Assembly: GCF_030013905.1 (NCBI RefSeq)
Contig: NZ_CP124862.1
Location: 930,001 to 994,000, forward strand
Origin: Petroclostridium sp. X23
GTDB lineage: Bacteria; Bacillota; Clostridia; SK-Y3
Reading direction: 5' to 3'
Length of the DNA stretch: 64,000 nt
Position 1 is the first letter of the stretch, and each line of letters starts with the position of its first letter. Positions 16,901 to 25,276 of the stretch are shown here, piece after piece. The notes under the pieces are model-generated. The model did not search any database. It was given only the letters and a program-made list of their open reading frames with translations, and had not been told where the DNA came from. The position numbers were made by a program, and so were the translations under genes.

Positions 16901-16990
16901 CGATAATCCTGCTTTCTTTGCACTGGTTTGAAGTTTGGTCCTTTCTTCTTTATTCAGCCACACCTGAACACGAATACTACGTTTTCTCAT
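16859..16990 (-). pseudogene. MobC-like ribbon-helix-helix fragment
   Basis: The ATG at 16990 has a clear AGAAAGGAGCTGGAGTG ribosome site. The 43-residue product starts RKRSIRVQVWLNKEERTKLQ, then TSAKKAGLSVSA, matching the N-terminus of MobC/Arc-type ribbon-helix-helix proteins of mobilisable elements. The family continues for 60 or more residues, but this frame enters the 80-base palindrome and stops (SKNDSISLSQ). It is therefore a truncated relaxosome accessory gene, overlapping the DUF3789 gene by 14 bases. Confidence 0.6.
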
Positions 16991-17129
16991 CACTCCAGCT
17001 CCTTTCTGTTGAATTCTTATCGTCTTCACTTCTGTATTTACTGTTAATCTGGAAAAGACACATAAAAGTAACGCCAATAGATCCACCTACCAATGTTCCT
17101 ATAAAAAACATTCCTATGATTATCACCAC
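16977..17129 (-). CDS. DUF3789-like small membrane protein
   Basis: About 50 residues: one hydrophobic helix IGMFFIGTLVGGSIGVTFMC followed by LFQINSKYRSEDDKNS. The G-x-x-x-G helix and C-L-x-Q ending are the DUF3789 pattern, a short protein common on Firmicute integrative and conjugative elements. A GTG at 17129 or 17126 or the ATG at 17111 may be the start. It lies directly upstream of the MobC-like fragment, supporting an origin in a mobile element. Confidence 0.55.
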   Translation of the reverse strand: MVIIIGMFFIGTLVGGSIGVTFMCLFQINSKYRSEDDKNSTERSWSDEKT

Positions 17130-17200
17130 ACTTTCGATAGTACTTTTTTGGGGGTATCCCCTTAACAAGCGAATTTGGGAGACCAAATTCAGTGCTTGCT

Positions 17201-17400
17201 ACAACAATCCCGAAGTCGGGATTGTTGTAGTTATCCCGATAATTGAGTTATCTCGACGATAGAAACTGCAGTATTCCGCGACATGCTTAGCCGTATGATC
17301 TCCGTTGAAAACACATTTCAAAAAGTCGGGATAATTTTATGCTCATATTGATGTTCCAAGGCAATGGAATTCATGCCACTAAACTAAAAGTCGGGATAAC
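17201..17400. repeat. palindrome plus repeated AAGTCGGGAT motifs before the recombinases
   Basis: ACAACAATCCCGA at 17201-17213 and TCGGGATTGTTGT at 17216-17228 form a perfect 13-base inverted repeat with AG between. TTATCCCGATAA follows at 17231-17242. AAAAGTCGGGATAA recurs at 17321-17334 and 17386-17399. All share the core TCGGGAT. Clustered short direct and inverted repeats just outside a tyrosine recombinase gene are what binding sites at the end of such an element look like. Confidence 0.7.
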
Positions 17401-17493
17401 TTCTAAAAGAGTTTACCTTGTTCATAAATTACCTATAATGGAAATAGCAGAATGGCGAATAGCAATTCTGACTCTATTTCAGGAGTGGTATTT

Positions 17494-18744
17494 ATGAACG
17501 AAAAAATAATGGATATCAATCAATTGATTCCACAAATCATGGATGCATTAAGGAATCTTGGAGTGACTGAGCGCAGTATCTGGCGAAATCATCATGATTT
17601 GTACCTGTCTATCAGTAAATTTTATCGCAGCCACGGGGTAAACCAATATAGTGTAGAACTTATGGCAGATTACACTTGCATTAACGAAAAGAAGTTCAAA
17701 GATGGCGAAATAACCCAAAACCGTTAGCATACTCTATTGAAGGCTGCAGAACGCATGAGCGAGTTTTACACCACTGGAAAGCTCCAATGGAGATGTAGCC
17801 CAAGAGGCTCGAAGTTCAAATTAAATGAATATTTTCAAGAGCTCCAAGAGCAATTTCTTTCCTCAACTTCGTATCATGTAAACACCAAAGGAGACGTCAC
17901 ATGGGCCGTCCGAAAGTATTTAGCATTTTTAGAGTCACAAGGACATCACGATCTTGTGAATATCAGCATTAAGGATATACAAGCGTTTCTCATATATTGT
18001 TCGCGTCATTTAAAAGGTGGAAGCCTGTTGAATGTGAGAGGGTATATCAAAAATTTTCATATATATCTGCAAAAAACAGGGCTGTATTCACTTGATTGTG
18101 AGAAGATTTTTTCTCAGCCTATCGTCCGGGAAACAAAGATATTCCCTTACATTACCTATGATGAATTAAATAAGGTACTGAATCAGATTGACAGATCCCT
18201 AAAGATTGGCAAGCGCAACTTTGCCATCATCACTCTGGCTATGCATACAGGGCTGCGTGCTGTCGATATTGTAAACCTTAAGCTTAGGGACATTGACTGG
18301 AAGACTGGTGAAATCCATATTGTACAACAGAAAACTCAAAAAGTATTAAGTTTGCCGCTTACACATGCTGTTGGTGAGGCAATTAAAGACTACATTATAC
18401 ACGGCAGGCCTAACTCTGGATCGGAGTATGTTTTCCTTCGAACGAATGCACCGTACCAAAATCTGAGCAACGGAGTGTCCATTGCAAATATCTTTAATGA
18501 TTATCAAAAGAAAGCCGGTATTGCTCGAAAACCTTTTGATGGCAAGGGATTTCACTCGATCAGACGCGCAATTGGAAGGAACATGGCTGTTGCAGAAATT
18601 CCGATTACAACAATCGCACAGGTTCTTGGCCATGGTGATATTGAGTCAGCAAAGCAATATATTTCCCTAGACAGCATACACCTAAAGGAATGCGCGCTGG
18701 ACTTTAACGGTATCGAAGTCGGAGATGGGGTGTTGCCTAAATGA
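17494..18744 (+). pseudogene. tyrosine recombinase 1 of a trio, interrupted by an amber codon
   Basis: AGGAGTGG precedes the ATG at 17494. The frame encodes an N-terminal part (INQLIPQIMDALRNLGVTER), meets a TAG at 17725-17727 and continues in the same frame as a complete SAM-like and catalytic domain to 18744; full length would be 416 residues. Catalytic signatures are HTGLRAVDIVNL (first Arg), FHSIRR (H-x-x-R), LGHGD (His) and KQYISLD (Tyr). A nonsense mutation is the simplest reading; the part after the TAG could still be translated from an internal start. It overlaps the next recombinase by ATGA. Confidence 0.75.
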
Positions 18745-19562
18745 ACCAATTCATAAGCAAGTTTGCCTCACTGATGGAAGATATGCTTAATTTTAAAGAA
18801 TCTCTCGGCTATACGCGTGCAACGTATGAATCCCGATTGCGTGATTTTGACCGTTTTTGCCAGACACATTTCCCTGAAGACTCCCTGCTGAAAAAGGAAA
18901 TGGTATTGAAGTGGATGGAAAAACGCCCGAATGAGAGTATTCAAAATCTTAAAGTTGGAGGCCAAATTATTCGAGGTTTGGGAAAATATCTAGATTTCAT
19001 GGGGATAGAAGCATACGTTCTCCCTGAAAGGTTTGTTGGGCATGCAGAGAGATTCACGCCGTATATGTTTTCCGATGCAGAACTTAAAGCGTTTTTTAAT
19101 ACTACAGACAGTATTGCTTCCATCAACGATGACCCTGGAAAATCTATTGTCATACCTGTGATTTTCCGATTGATTTATACGTGTGGGCTGCGTCCACATG
19201 AGGGGCGTGAACTGAAACGGCAAAATGTAAATCTTGAAACAGGAGAAATTTTAATAACCAAAACAAAACGGCACAAGGAACGGATTGTGGTTTTATCAAG
19301 TGACATGCTCGATCTATGCAGGACTTATGAAATTAGGCACAATATGATATTCCCGGACAGCGAGTGTTTTTTTCCACGTGCCGATGGCCAGGCCTATTCT
19401 CATCGGCAACTGCGAAGGGAATTTATATCATGTTGGATTAGATCTAACCCAGATAAATCCCCAAATACATTGCCTAGAGTAAGAATATATGACCTTCGAC
19501 ACCGTTTTGCATCCCCCATATTAGATAACTGTTCCTATTTTAAAATACAATTAAACTCTTAA
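18741..19562 (+). pseudogene. tyrosine recombinase 2 of a trio, C-terminally truncated
   Basis: The 273-residue frame carries the N-terminal core-binding part, YTCGLRPHEGREL (first catalytic Arg), TKRHKERIV (Lys) and RIYDLRHRFAS (second Arg box). Family similarity then stops abruptly (ILDNCSYFKIQLNS) before the last His/Trp and the Tyr nucleophile. It is thus inactive. The third recombinase expected in a recombinase-in-trio (RIT) element is missing, so a deletion with a breakpoint near 19520 probably removed both. Confidence 0.75.
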
Positions 19563-19699
19563 TTTCTGCAAAGTAGAGTTTCTTTGTACCTCTCTACAAC
19601 TTATTTCATCAACAATTAGAATAATTAATTGACAGATTCAGAAAAACCAATGTCATATTCTCTAACTGACTATCAAATTCTCAGTATATTTAAGCACAA

Positions 19700-19731
19700 A
19701 AAATAGGCGCTGATTTTTCAGTGCCTATTTA
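19700..19731 (-). terminator. terminator after the toxin-antitoxin pair
   Basis: AAAATAGGC-GCTGA and TCAG-TGCCTATTT form a hairpin with A and T runs on both sides, 35 bases after the antitoxin stop on the minus strand. Confidence 0.7.
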
Positions 19732-19765
19732 TAAATACTAGTATTTCTTCATGACTGTAAATATT

Positions 19766-20050
19766 TTATTCTAATGTGACATGTACTTCTTTTCCAAGAC
19801 ATTTGGCAACTTTAGCGAGAAAGTCAAGGGATGGATTGTACGTTCCGCTTTCCAGACGGCTGATATTGGATTTCTGAGTTCCAACACGGAGTGCCAATTC
19901 TTCCTGAGTAATGTTTTGACTTATTCGTGCTTCAATAATTTGAGAGATCACACCATAGCGTGGTTTTAGCTTTTCATATTCCGCTTTAAATTCTTCATCT
20001 TTTACTAAAAGTTCTTTCAGTTCTGAAAACTTTACTCCTGCTTTACTCAT
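19766..20050 (-). CDS. HigA-like XRE antitoxin
   Basis: A 94-residue protein with a helix-turn-helix of the XRE type in its C-terminal half (NITQEELALRVGTQKSNISR, then LESGTYNPSLDFLAKVAKCL). The start ATG at 20050 follows GAAGGTGTGAGG. Its first 8 bases lie inside the toxin gene, so the pair is translationally coupled with the toxin first, the HigBA order. Such antitoxins bind the toxin and repress their own promoter. Confidence 0.85.
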   Translation of the reverse strand: MSKAGVKFSELKELLVKDEEFKAEYEKLKPRYGVISQIIEARISQNITQEELALRVGTQKSNISRLESGTYNPSLDFLAKVAKCLGKEVHVTLE

Positions 20051-20408
20051 CCTCACACCTTCTTTCATAATCTTCTTTATAGCGCAGTGCACGTTCAATC
20101 TCTCTTTGTGGCGTCTTTTCGGTTTTTTTCGTAAAACCGTGAAGCAACACAAAAGTTTTCTGTCGATAAGCGAAATAGAATATTCTGCCGATATCGGACG
20201 CAAATTTAACTCTCAGTTCAAAAAATCCTTTATATTGCGTACCCTTCATAGGCTTTACGTAAGGTTCTCTTAGATTTAGCCCATGCTTTTCAAGCAGTTC
20301 AATTTCACTGAAAGCTTTTGCTCGCATTTTTGCATCTAATGAAAGCAAAAAATCAAGGACAGGTATTTTTCCATTTTCCTTTTTGTAGTATTCCACTTCC
20401 CACTCCAT
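20043..20408 (-). CDS. RelE/HigB-family toxin (Gp49-like, DUF891)
   Basis: A 121-residue basic protein. VEYYKKENGKIPVLDFLLSL, RVKFASDIGRIFYFAYRQKT and VLLHGFTKKTEKTPQREIER are the three landmarks of the phage Gp49-like HigB toxins, which cleave mRNA on the ribosome. The start ATG at 20408 has TTGGAGGTG upstream and is preferred to an open-frame start at 20477. It sits in a block of mobile-element debris, so the pair may have arrived with that element. Confidence 0.85.
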   Translation of the reverse strand: MEWEVEYYKKENGKIPVLDFLLSLDAKMRAKAFSEIELLEKHGLNLREPYVKPMKGTQYKGFFELRVKFASDIGRIFYFAYRQKTFVLLHGFTKKTEKTPQREIERALRYKEDYERRCEDE

Positions 20409-20450
20409 GATACACCTCCAATAATAGTGTATGTCATGCCTCACTATAAT

Positions 20451-20468
20451 GTTATCATATACGATAAC
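20451..20468 (-). promoter_or_regulatory. probable operator of the toxin-antitoxin operon
   Basis: GTTATC-ATATAC-GATAAC is an exact palindrome with a 6-base centre, about 45 bases before the toxin ATG, where the antitoxin would be expected to bind. Confidence 0.55.
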
Positions 20469-20520
20469 ATCATTCAAGAGATTTGACTTTTTTATAAATA
20501 TATTGAGTAAAACAAAATGA

Positions 20521-21090
20521 TCATCTTTCCATACTACTCAGTTGCCGCAATCCCAATACGGTTTTCAGGTAATCGTTACAATCCTTTCCCCACTTTGGTG
20601 GCTCATCTGTGACGGTATATTTAGACGATAGAATAGTTTGAATAGTTTTTGCAGCTAACCGTCCGGCTGTATCGTTGTCTAAATGAAGTGCAATGTTATT
20701 AATATATTGATGATCATTTAGAAATTGTATCAGTGCTGCTGGAGGAGTACTTTCCTCAATTTTCTGTTCGGGTTTATAAATACCCGCAAGTGACAGATAA
20801 TTTTGCTGCAGCCAATCTCTGCCGGAAAGTAATTCCAACGTACCATAGGACAATAAATCAACGGCACTTTTAAATAGATGCAGCTTGCAGTTTCCGTTTC
20901 GTGTAGAAATAGAGAATGAAAAGTGTTTGTCACTTCCATTCAGTTCTACCATATACCGCCTCGCAGATGTTCCCCGCTGTGTACCATAACGTGGAACGCC
21001 ATGTCGGTCAAAACCAATAAACACTGCATTATGATAATCCCGGCTTTCATACAGGCAGTTGCTCTTAATACAGTAACGTCGTTTTTCCAC
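20521..21090 (-). pseudogene. DUF3991/TOPRIM (plasmid primase-like) protein, N-terminus lost
   Basis: A 189-residue frame starting at a GTG without a ribosome site. NAVFIGFDRHGVPRYGTQRG matches the DUF3991 domain, and HLDNDTAGRLAAKTI matches the TOPRIM metal-binding D-x-D region of proteins found on Firmicute conjugative elements. The CHC2-type N-terminal part of the family is absent, so the gene is truncated. With the MobC-like and DUF3789 genes it indicates the remains of an integrative element around the recombinases. Confidence 0.7.
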
Positions 21091-21175
21091 CCTATAAACA
21101 CTCTCTTTTGAATAAAGTCTGCGGAATAAGAAATAATACGAATAGATTTTATAAACTGAAGGAGTATACTATGAT

Positions 21176-21474
21176 ATGGCGCTATCTATTATGCCGGCAC
21201 TGATTACCATCATTTTAACTTTTAAAACTAAAAAACTGATTCCCGCTCTGCTTACTGGCGTAATTATAGGAGCATTCCTTAGTACTCGCTCATTATTTAA
21301 TGGAATTACTTCTATGGGAAATTATATATTGCCATTGGTGTAACCATCTTCGGACTCGGATTTGGAAAATTCAAATTGGGAAACGCAAAAGAAAAAGAAG
21401 AACTTACAGAACAACATCTGGAAAAAGAGCAAAATGCCAATCAATCTGTACAGGAATACCCCCTTCACCATTAG
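21176..21474 (+). pseudogene. remnant of a membrane transporter, NhaC-like start
   Basis: GAAGGAG at 21158-21164 precedes an ATG at 21176 encoding LSIMPALITIILTFKTKKLI and then PALLTGVIIGAFL, resembling the first helices of NhaC-family Na+/H+ antiporters; the frame stops at 21341-21343. From about 21315 another frame reads IAIGVTIFGLGFGKF and a charged tail to the TAG at 21472-21474. This looks like the two ends of one or two transporter genes joined after a large deletion. Confidence 0.5.
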
Positions 21475-21590
21475 TTAACTGTCTTTTTTAAGCATTCTTA
21501 TCTGTTTTGTCGGTTTTAACATTTATTATAATTGGTAATTTTGAAGAACTTATGAAGATGATAAACAAAGAAATAGTTTATGTTATCAAT

Positions 21591-21846
21591 CTACTCTTGA
21601 TTATCAAGCCCTGTTGCACCCATCACATGGGCTGCAAAACTGTCGTACGGATAATATTTTTTAGAATCTTGTTCTAAATAAATACCTTTAAAACCTTTTT
21701 CTCTGATTTGATCTGCCTTGCTTTTCTCAACTCTTCTTTTTATAATTTCATATTCACTTGGCATATAAACAAACGTATATAGTGCTCCTAAAAGTAATAA
21801 GGCAAATAGTCCTTTGTTTTGCTTCAGTACGACAATTCCTTTTATT
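21591..21846 (-). pseudogene. fragment of a PBP2/SpoVD-type transpeptidase gene
   Basis: The frame ending at 21591 contains SEYEIIKRRVEKSKADQIRE and KKYYPYDSFAAHVMGATGLDN, the N-terminal dimerisation-domain motif of class B penicillin-binding proteins (R-x-Y-P-x-G-x-x-A-x-H-V-x-G). A short hydrophobic stretch precedes it. The transpeptidase domain with its SxxK motif is absent. This is a decayed fragment following the MerR remnant. Confidence 0.6.
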
Positions 21847-22030
21847 ATTTGACTTGTCGATAGCTTCATCTCCGTATTTAGCGCGAATTTCTTTACCATA
21901 TTTCTCTTCGTTATCTTCAATTAACTTTTTCTTAAAACCTTCAAATTTTTCTTTATCTTTCATCATAATACCGCAATGTGCGTGTGCTGACACCTGCCAT
22001 TTGGCCTAGCTTTTGCACTGTATATTCCAT
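21847..22030 (-). pseudogene. merR-tipAS regulator with internal deletion
   Basis: AGAGGTGAAACC precedes an ATG at 22030 encoding EYTVQKLGQMAGVSTRTLRY, an unmistakable MerR DNA-binding start, ended by a TAA after YYDER. In another frame directly after comes KDKEKFEGFKKKLIEDNEEK, then YGKEIRAKYGDEAIDKSN, the TipAS drug-binding domain. The middle of the gene (dimerisation helix) is missing. A deletion and frameshift have inactivated it. Confidence 0.7.
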
Positions 22031-22112
22031 GGTTTCACCTCTTGACTAGTTCATAATACACCTTTACGTTGCGTCAATGTCAATAGGGGTTTGAAAATTT
22101 TTTTAGCGACCT

Positions 22113-24725
22113 TTATAAAATTTCTACATACCCTTCTATTCCATGCACACGAATTCGCTGTCCATCTTTGACCAGCTTAGTAGCATTCTCTACTCCCACA
22201 ACTGCCGGTAAGCCATATTCACGTGCGATAACTGCTCCGTGTGTCATCAGTCCGCCAACTTCGGTAACCAGGCCTTTTATAGATACAAATAATGGTGTCC
22301 AGCTGGGGTCAGTAAAGGTAGTGACTAATATATCTCCATCTTCCAAATTTGCGTCTTCCATGCTTAAGATGACGCGTGCTCTTCCCTCTATAACTCCCGA
22401 AGAAACAGGCAGACCTGCCATAGCGCCCGTTGGAAGATTTTCTTGTTTGTACTTGCCTGCAATTACTTCACCTTCAGAGGTAATAACACGTGGAGGAGTT
22501 AATTTTTTAAATAATTTGTACTCTTCTTTTCGCTTGCGGATGATTTCATAATCCAGTTTATTTGTGGATATTACTTTGCGAAGTTCTTCAAAAGTGAGGT
22601 AATATATATCTTCTTTTTCATGAATAACATTTGTCTGCACGAGTCGATCGGCTTCTTTCAGTAAAGCCTGCTTATAAACAAAGTATCGGCTAACCATGCC
22701 GTATTTTGGATATTCACGATAGCCAATAAAATTTCGGATTAGGTCAATCATTCGCTTTGTTTCTTTGACTTTTTCTTCACCATCCGGTAATTGCTTCAAT
22801 CTCTCTAATAACTTTTTTTCTTTTTCCAAAGCTTCCTGTCGCCCTTGCGCAAATTTCCGATGGCTGGCATCAGGCTCAAAGCTTTTGATGTTATTGAGAA
22901 TCATAGGGATAAGTGCCGTTGGTTTTTCGCTCCAACGAGTTCTGGTAATATCGATTTCTCCACTACAGCGCATTCCGTATTTGTTAAGATAAACATAGAT
23001 AGCGTCTTTGATTTTCTTCCCGCCATCAAACTCAATCAGTTCATCTAAAAAGTTATCATCTTTTACATTTTGTAAATAATCAATTACTTCCGGGTAAGGA
23101 CGTATCGCATCTGCCACATCCACTAATGCCAGACCCATTTCCGAAGTAATATTGTTTGGTACAGATTGAGAAAGTATGTCTGCTGCGTTCTTTTCACCCA
23201 ACCACTCGTTCATTTTTTCATTAATCCAAAGCGAGGCATTTATGGCGGCCGTAAATACAGCTGTACTTTGTGGGTCAAATAAGATTTTCTTTAATTCCTG
23301 GATATCTTCTAGTATAAAATCAATTAAATTTGTTCCTGATTTCCCTTGAATGTTTTGTTTCAACTCTTTTATGGAGGTTTGACTTTTTCTAATCAAATCA
23401 GAAACAATTGACGGATTGTTTTCGATTTGTGCTTGAGGATTTGCAGGCGGCTTAACTTTATCGCTATTACCGGAACTCTGTTCCTCTTTAGCATTTGGTA
23501 AACATTTTATAAAATCTCGCTCTATTATGGCCATAATTGCGTCTTGTGTGAGCGGTTCCAGTTGTTTCACGTTATTTAACAATATCTTTCTGCCATCTGG
23601 TGTAGCCAGCATTGGTGCCACATCAATAAATAACCTTCCACCAGCTTTAAACCAACGACCATAAGATATTAACTGCATTAAAGACATTCCCAATGGTTTC
23701 AAGGGGTCAGTCATCATTTGTTGATGGCCAACAGATAAATAGACGTGGTTTTCTTTATCATTTGCATCAGGGATGGGGTATAAAGTTGTAATTGGCCGAC
23801 TTTGGACAATGTAAAATGTGTCATCAGCCAAACACCATTCGATGTCCTGGGGACAGCCGAAATGTTCTTCGATCCTTCTACCCATGCGCTCAAGCTGCAA
23901 AATCTGCTCATCCGTCAGTGCTTGTCTATTCTGCAACTCAGGCTCAACCGCCTGTTCCTTCGTTCCACCAGCTTTTAAGGAATAAATAGCCAGTTTCTTG
24001 TTGGATACCTTCTTATCAATAATATTGCCTTCACGTACTTTATAGATATCCGCATTTACAAGACCGGAGACCAAGGCTTCACCGAGCCCGAAGCTGGCAT
24101 CAATGGATAACACCTTCCTATTGGAAGTTACGGGATCAGCTGTAAACAAAATTCCTGCCGCCTGTGGGAAGACCATCTTCTGAACAACCACAGACAGATG
24201 GATTTTACTGTGGTCGAAGCCATTTTGTATGCGGTAAATTACTGCCCTCTCGGTAAACAGCGACGCCCAGCACTTGCTGATATGTTTCATTACGGCTTCC
24301 TTTCCGATAATGTTCAAATACGTATCCTGCTGGCCTGCAAAGGAGGCCGTCGGTAAATCCTCTGCAGTTGCGCTGGATCGTACTGCATAGGCATTTTTTT
24401 CTCCAAGCCTGGAGAGAAGGCGGGTGATCTCTTCTTGAATGTCTTCAGGGATGGCTATCCCTTCGATGACCCTGCGAATCTCACCGCTAAGTTCACCGAT
24501 TTTATCCCGGTCTTCCGCCATAAGATACGATAACTGATCAAGTAATTCGTTAATCAAAGACGTTTCCCCAATGATTCTTTTAAAAACTTTAGTAGAAATA
24601 CAAAAGCCATCTGGTACGCGTATTCCTTCAATTTTGGAAAGTTCCCCCAGGTTTGCACCTTTACCCCCAACAACCATAAATTTTGTTTTGTCAATGTCCT
24701 GAAAACCAAGCACATAAGAACTCAT
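22113..24725 (-). CDS. rifamycin phosphotransferase / PEP synthase-like enzyme
   Basis: An 870-residue cytoplasmic enzyme. Residues 1-315 are the ATP-grasp pyruvate-phosphate-dikinase domain (VVGGKGANLGELSKIEG, RSSATAEDLPTASFAGQQDT). A central helical domain starts with YLSVGHQQMMTDPLKPLG. The C-terminal swivelling domain (about 770-870) carries GGLMTHGAVIAREYGLP with the catalytic His. The length and the HQQMMTDP-type linker match Rph enzymes, which phosphorylate rifamycins using ATP, rather than true PpsA (about 800); the B. subtilis protein once called Pps is of this kind. AGAGGTAAACAT precedes the ATG at 24725, chosen over 24743. Drug inactivation is inferred. Confidence 0.85.
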   Translation of the reverse strand: MSSYVLGFQDIDKTKFMVVGGKGANLGELSKIEGIRVPDGFCISTKVFKRIIGETSLINELLDQLSYLMAEDRDKIGELSGEIRRVIEGIAIPEDIQEEITRLLSRLGEKNAYAVRSSATAEDLPTASFAGQQDTYLNIIGKEAVMKHISKCWASLFTERAVIYRIQNGFDHSKIHLSVVVQKMVFPQAAGILFTADPVTSNRKVLSIDASFGLGEALVSGLVNADIYKVREGNIIDKKVSNKKLAIYSLKAGGTKEQAVEPELQNRQALTDEQILQLERMGRRIEEHFGCPQDIEWCLADDTFYIVQSRPITTLYPIPDANDKENHVYLSVGHQQMMTDPLKPLGMSLMQLISYGRWFKAGGRLFIDVAPMLATPDGRKILLNNVKQLEPLTQDAIMAIIERDFIKCLPNAKEEQSSGNSDKVKPPANPQAQIENNPSIVSDLIRKSQTSIKELKQNIQGKSGTNLIDFILEDIQELKKILFDPQSTAVFTAAINASLWINEKMNEWLGEKNAADILSQSVPNNITSEMGLALVDVADAIRPYPEVIDYLQNVKDDNFLDELIEFDGGKKIKDAIYVYLNKYGMRCSGEIDITRTRWSEKPTALIPMILNNIKSFEPDASHRKFAQGRQEALEKEKKLLERLKQLPDGEEKVKETKRMIDLIRNFIGYREYPKYGMVSRYFVYKQALLKEADRLVQTNVIHEKEDIYYLTFEELRKVISTNKLDYEIIRKRKEEYKLFKKLTPPRVITSEGEVIAGKYKQENLPTGAMAGLPVSSGVIEGRARVILSMEDANLEDGDILVTTFTDPSWTPLFVSIKGLVTEVGGLMTHGAVIAREYGLPAVVGVENATKLVKDGQRIRVHGIEGYVEIL

Positions 24726-24787
24726 ATGTTTACCTCTATTCATTGATATGATAAATAAATTATATCCAAGAGCGCGTTGCTTATATC

Positions 24788-24816
24788 ATTATACTGGTAT
24801 ATATCAAGTATTATAA
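24788..24816 (-). promoter_or_regulatory. sigma-A-type promoter of the Rph-like gene
   Basis: On the minus strand TTATAA (24811-24816), 17 bases, TATAAT (24788-24793). It lies about 65 bases before the start codon. The -35 box is weak. Confidence 0.5.
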
Positions 24817-24900
24817 GGCTATATTTTCGATTGTTCTTATGTTATAATTAAAGTAGAGGAAATATTCTATTATTACTGAATAAATATCTGAACACAGACA

Positions 24901-24943
24901 AACCGCTCCGTCAGAATTTTACAAAGCATCTATCGGAGCGGTT
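24901..24943 (-). terminator. hairpin after the GyrI-like remnant
   Basis: AACCGCTCCG at 24901-24910 pairs exactly with CGGAGCGGTT at 24934-24943. On the minus strand it follows the stop of the GyrI-like fragment; an A/T-rich tract flanks it. Confidence 0.6.
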
Positions 24944-24950
24944 TATATTA

Positions 24951-25064
24951 TTATTTCTTTACTACAGGCATCCAAATTTCACTTCTAAAAGTTGGAGATG
25001 TTACATCTTTATTCTCATCCCACAAAATTTCAGGTCCTTTTGCCAGTTCATATATAGTTTTCAT
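24951..25064 (-). pseudogene. C-terminal fragment of a GyrI-like effector-binding protein
   Basis: A 37-residue frame, [20 protein letters not shown] followed by [12 protein letters not shown], matches the end of GyrI-like/AraC effector-binding domain proteins. Sequence just upstream in other frames looks like further decayed coding DNA. There is no ribosome site. It is a remnant only. Confidence 0.5.
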
Positions 25065-25162
25065 ATTGCTTCAGGTGCCTCCATCGTATTATTCTCCGCA
25101 TTCTTGTATTTCGCTTCACATATTGCAAAAAAATTGTTTATTGACAAGACCAGTAGAGAAGT

Positions 25163-25202
25163 ATAAAACCAGGGGATTTGAGCTCAAATCCCTTGGTTTT
25201 AT
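25163..25202 (-). terminator. terminator of the ECF-kinase operon
   Basis: ATAAAACCA and TGGTTTTAT flank the perfect palindrome GGGATTTGAGCTCAAATCCC. It is found about 75 bases after the kinase stop codon. Confidence 0.8.
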
Positions 25203-25276
25203 ATAGTTACACAAAATGTCTGCCACCATGATAACATAAATACTGTTCTTGACTACATGTCAGTGCCCCTTTAGAG

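Noticed and set aside
17725..17727. Programmed read-through or pyrrolysine at the TAG of recombinase 1
   Set aside because: The neighbouring recombinase is truncated and the third is missing, so simple decay explains the stop; no structure favouring recoding was noticed.
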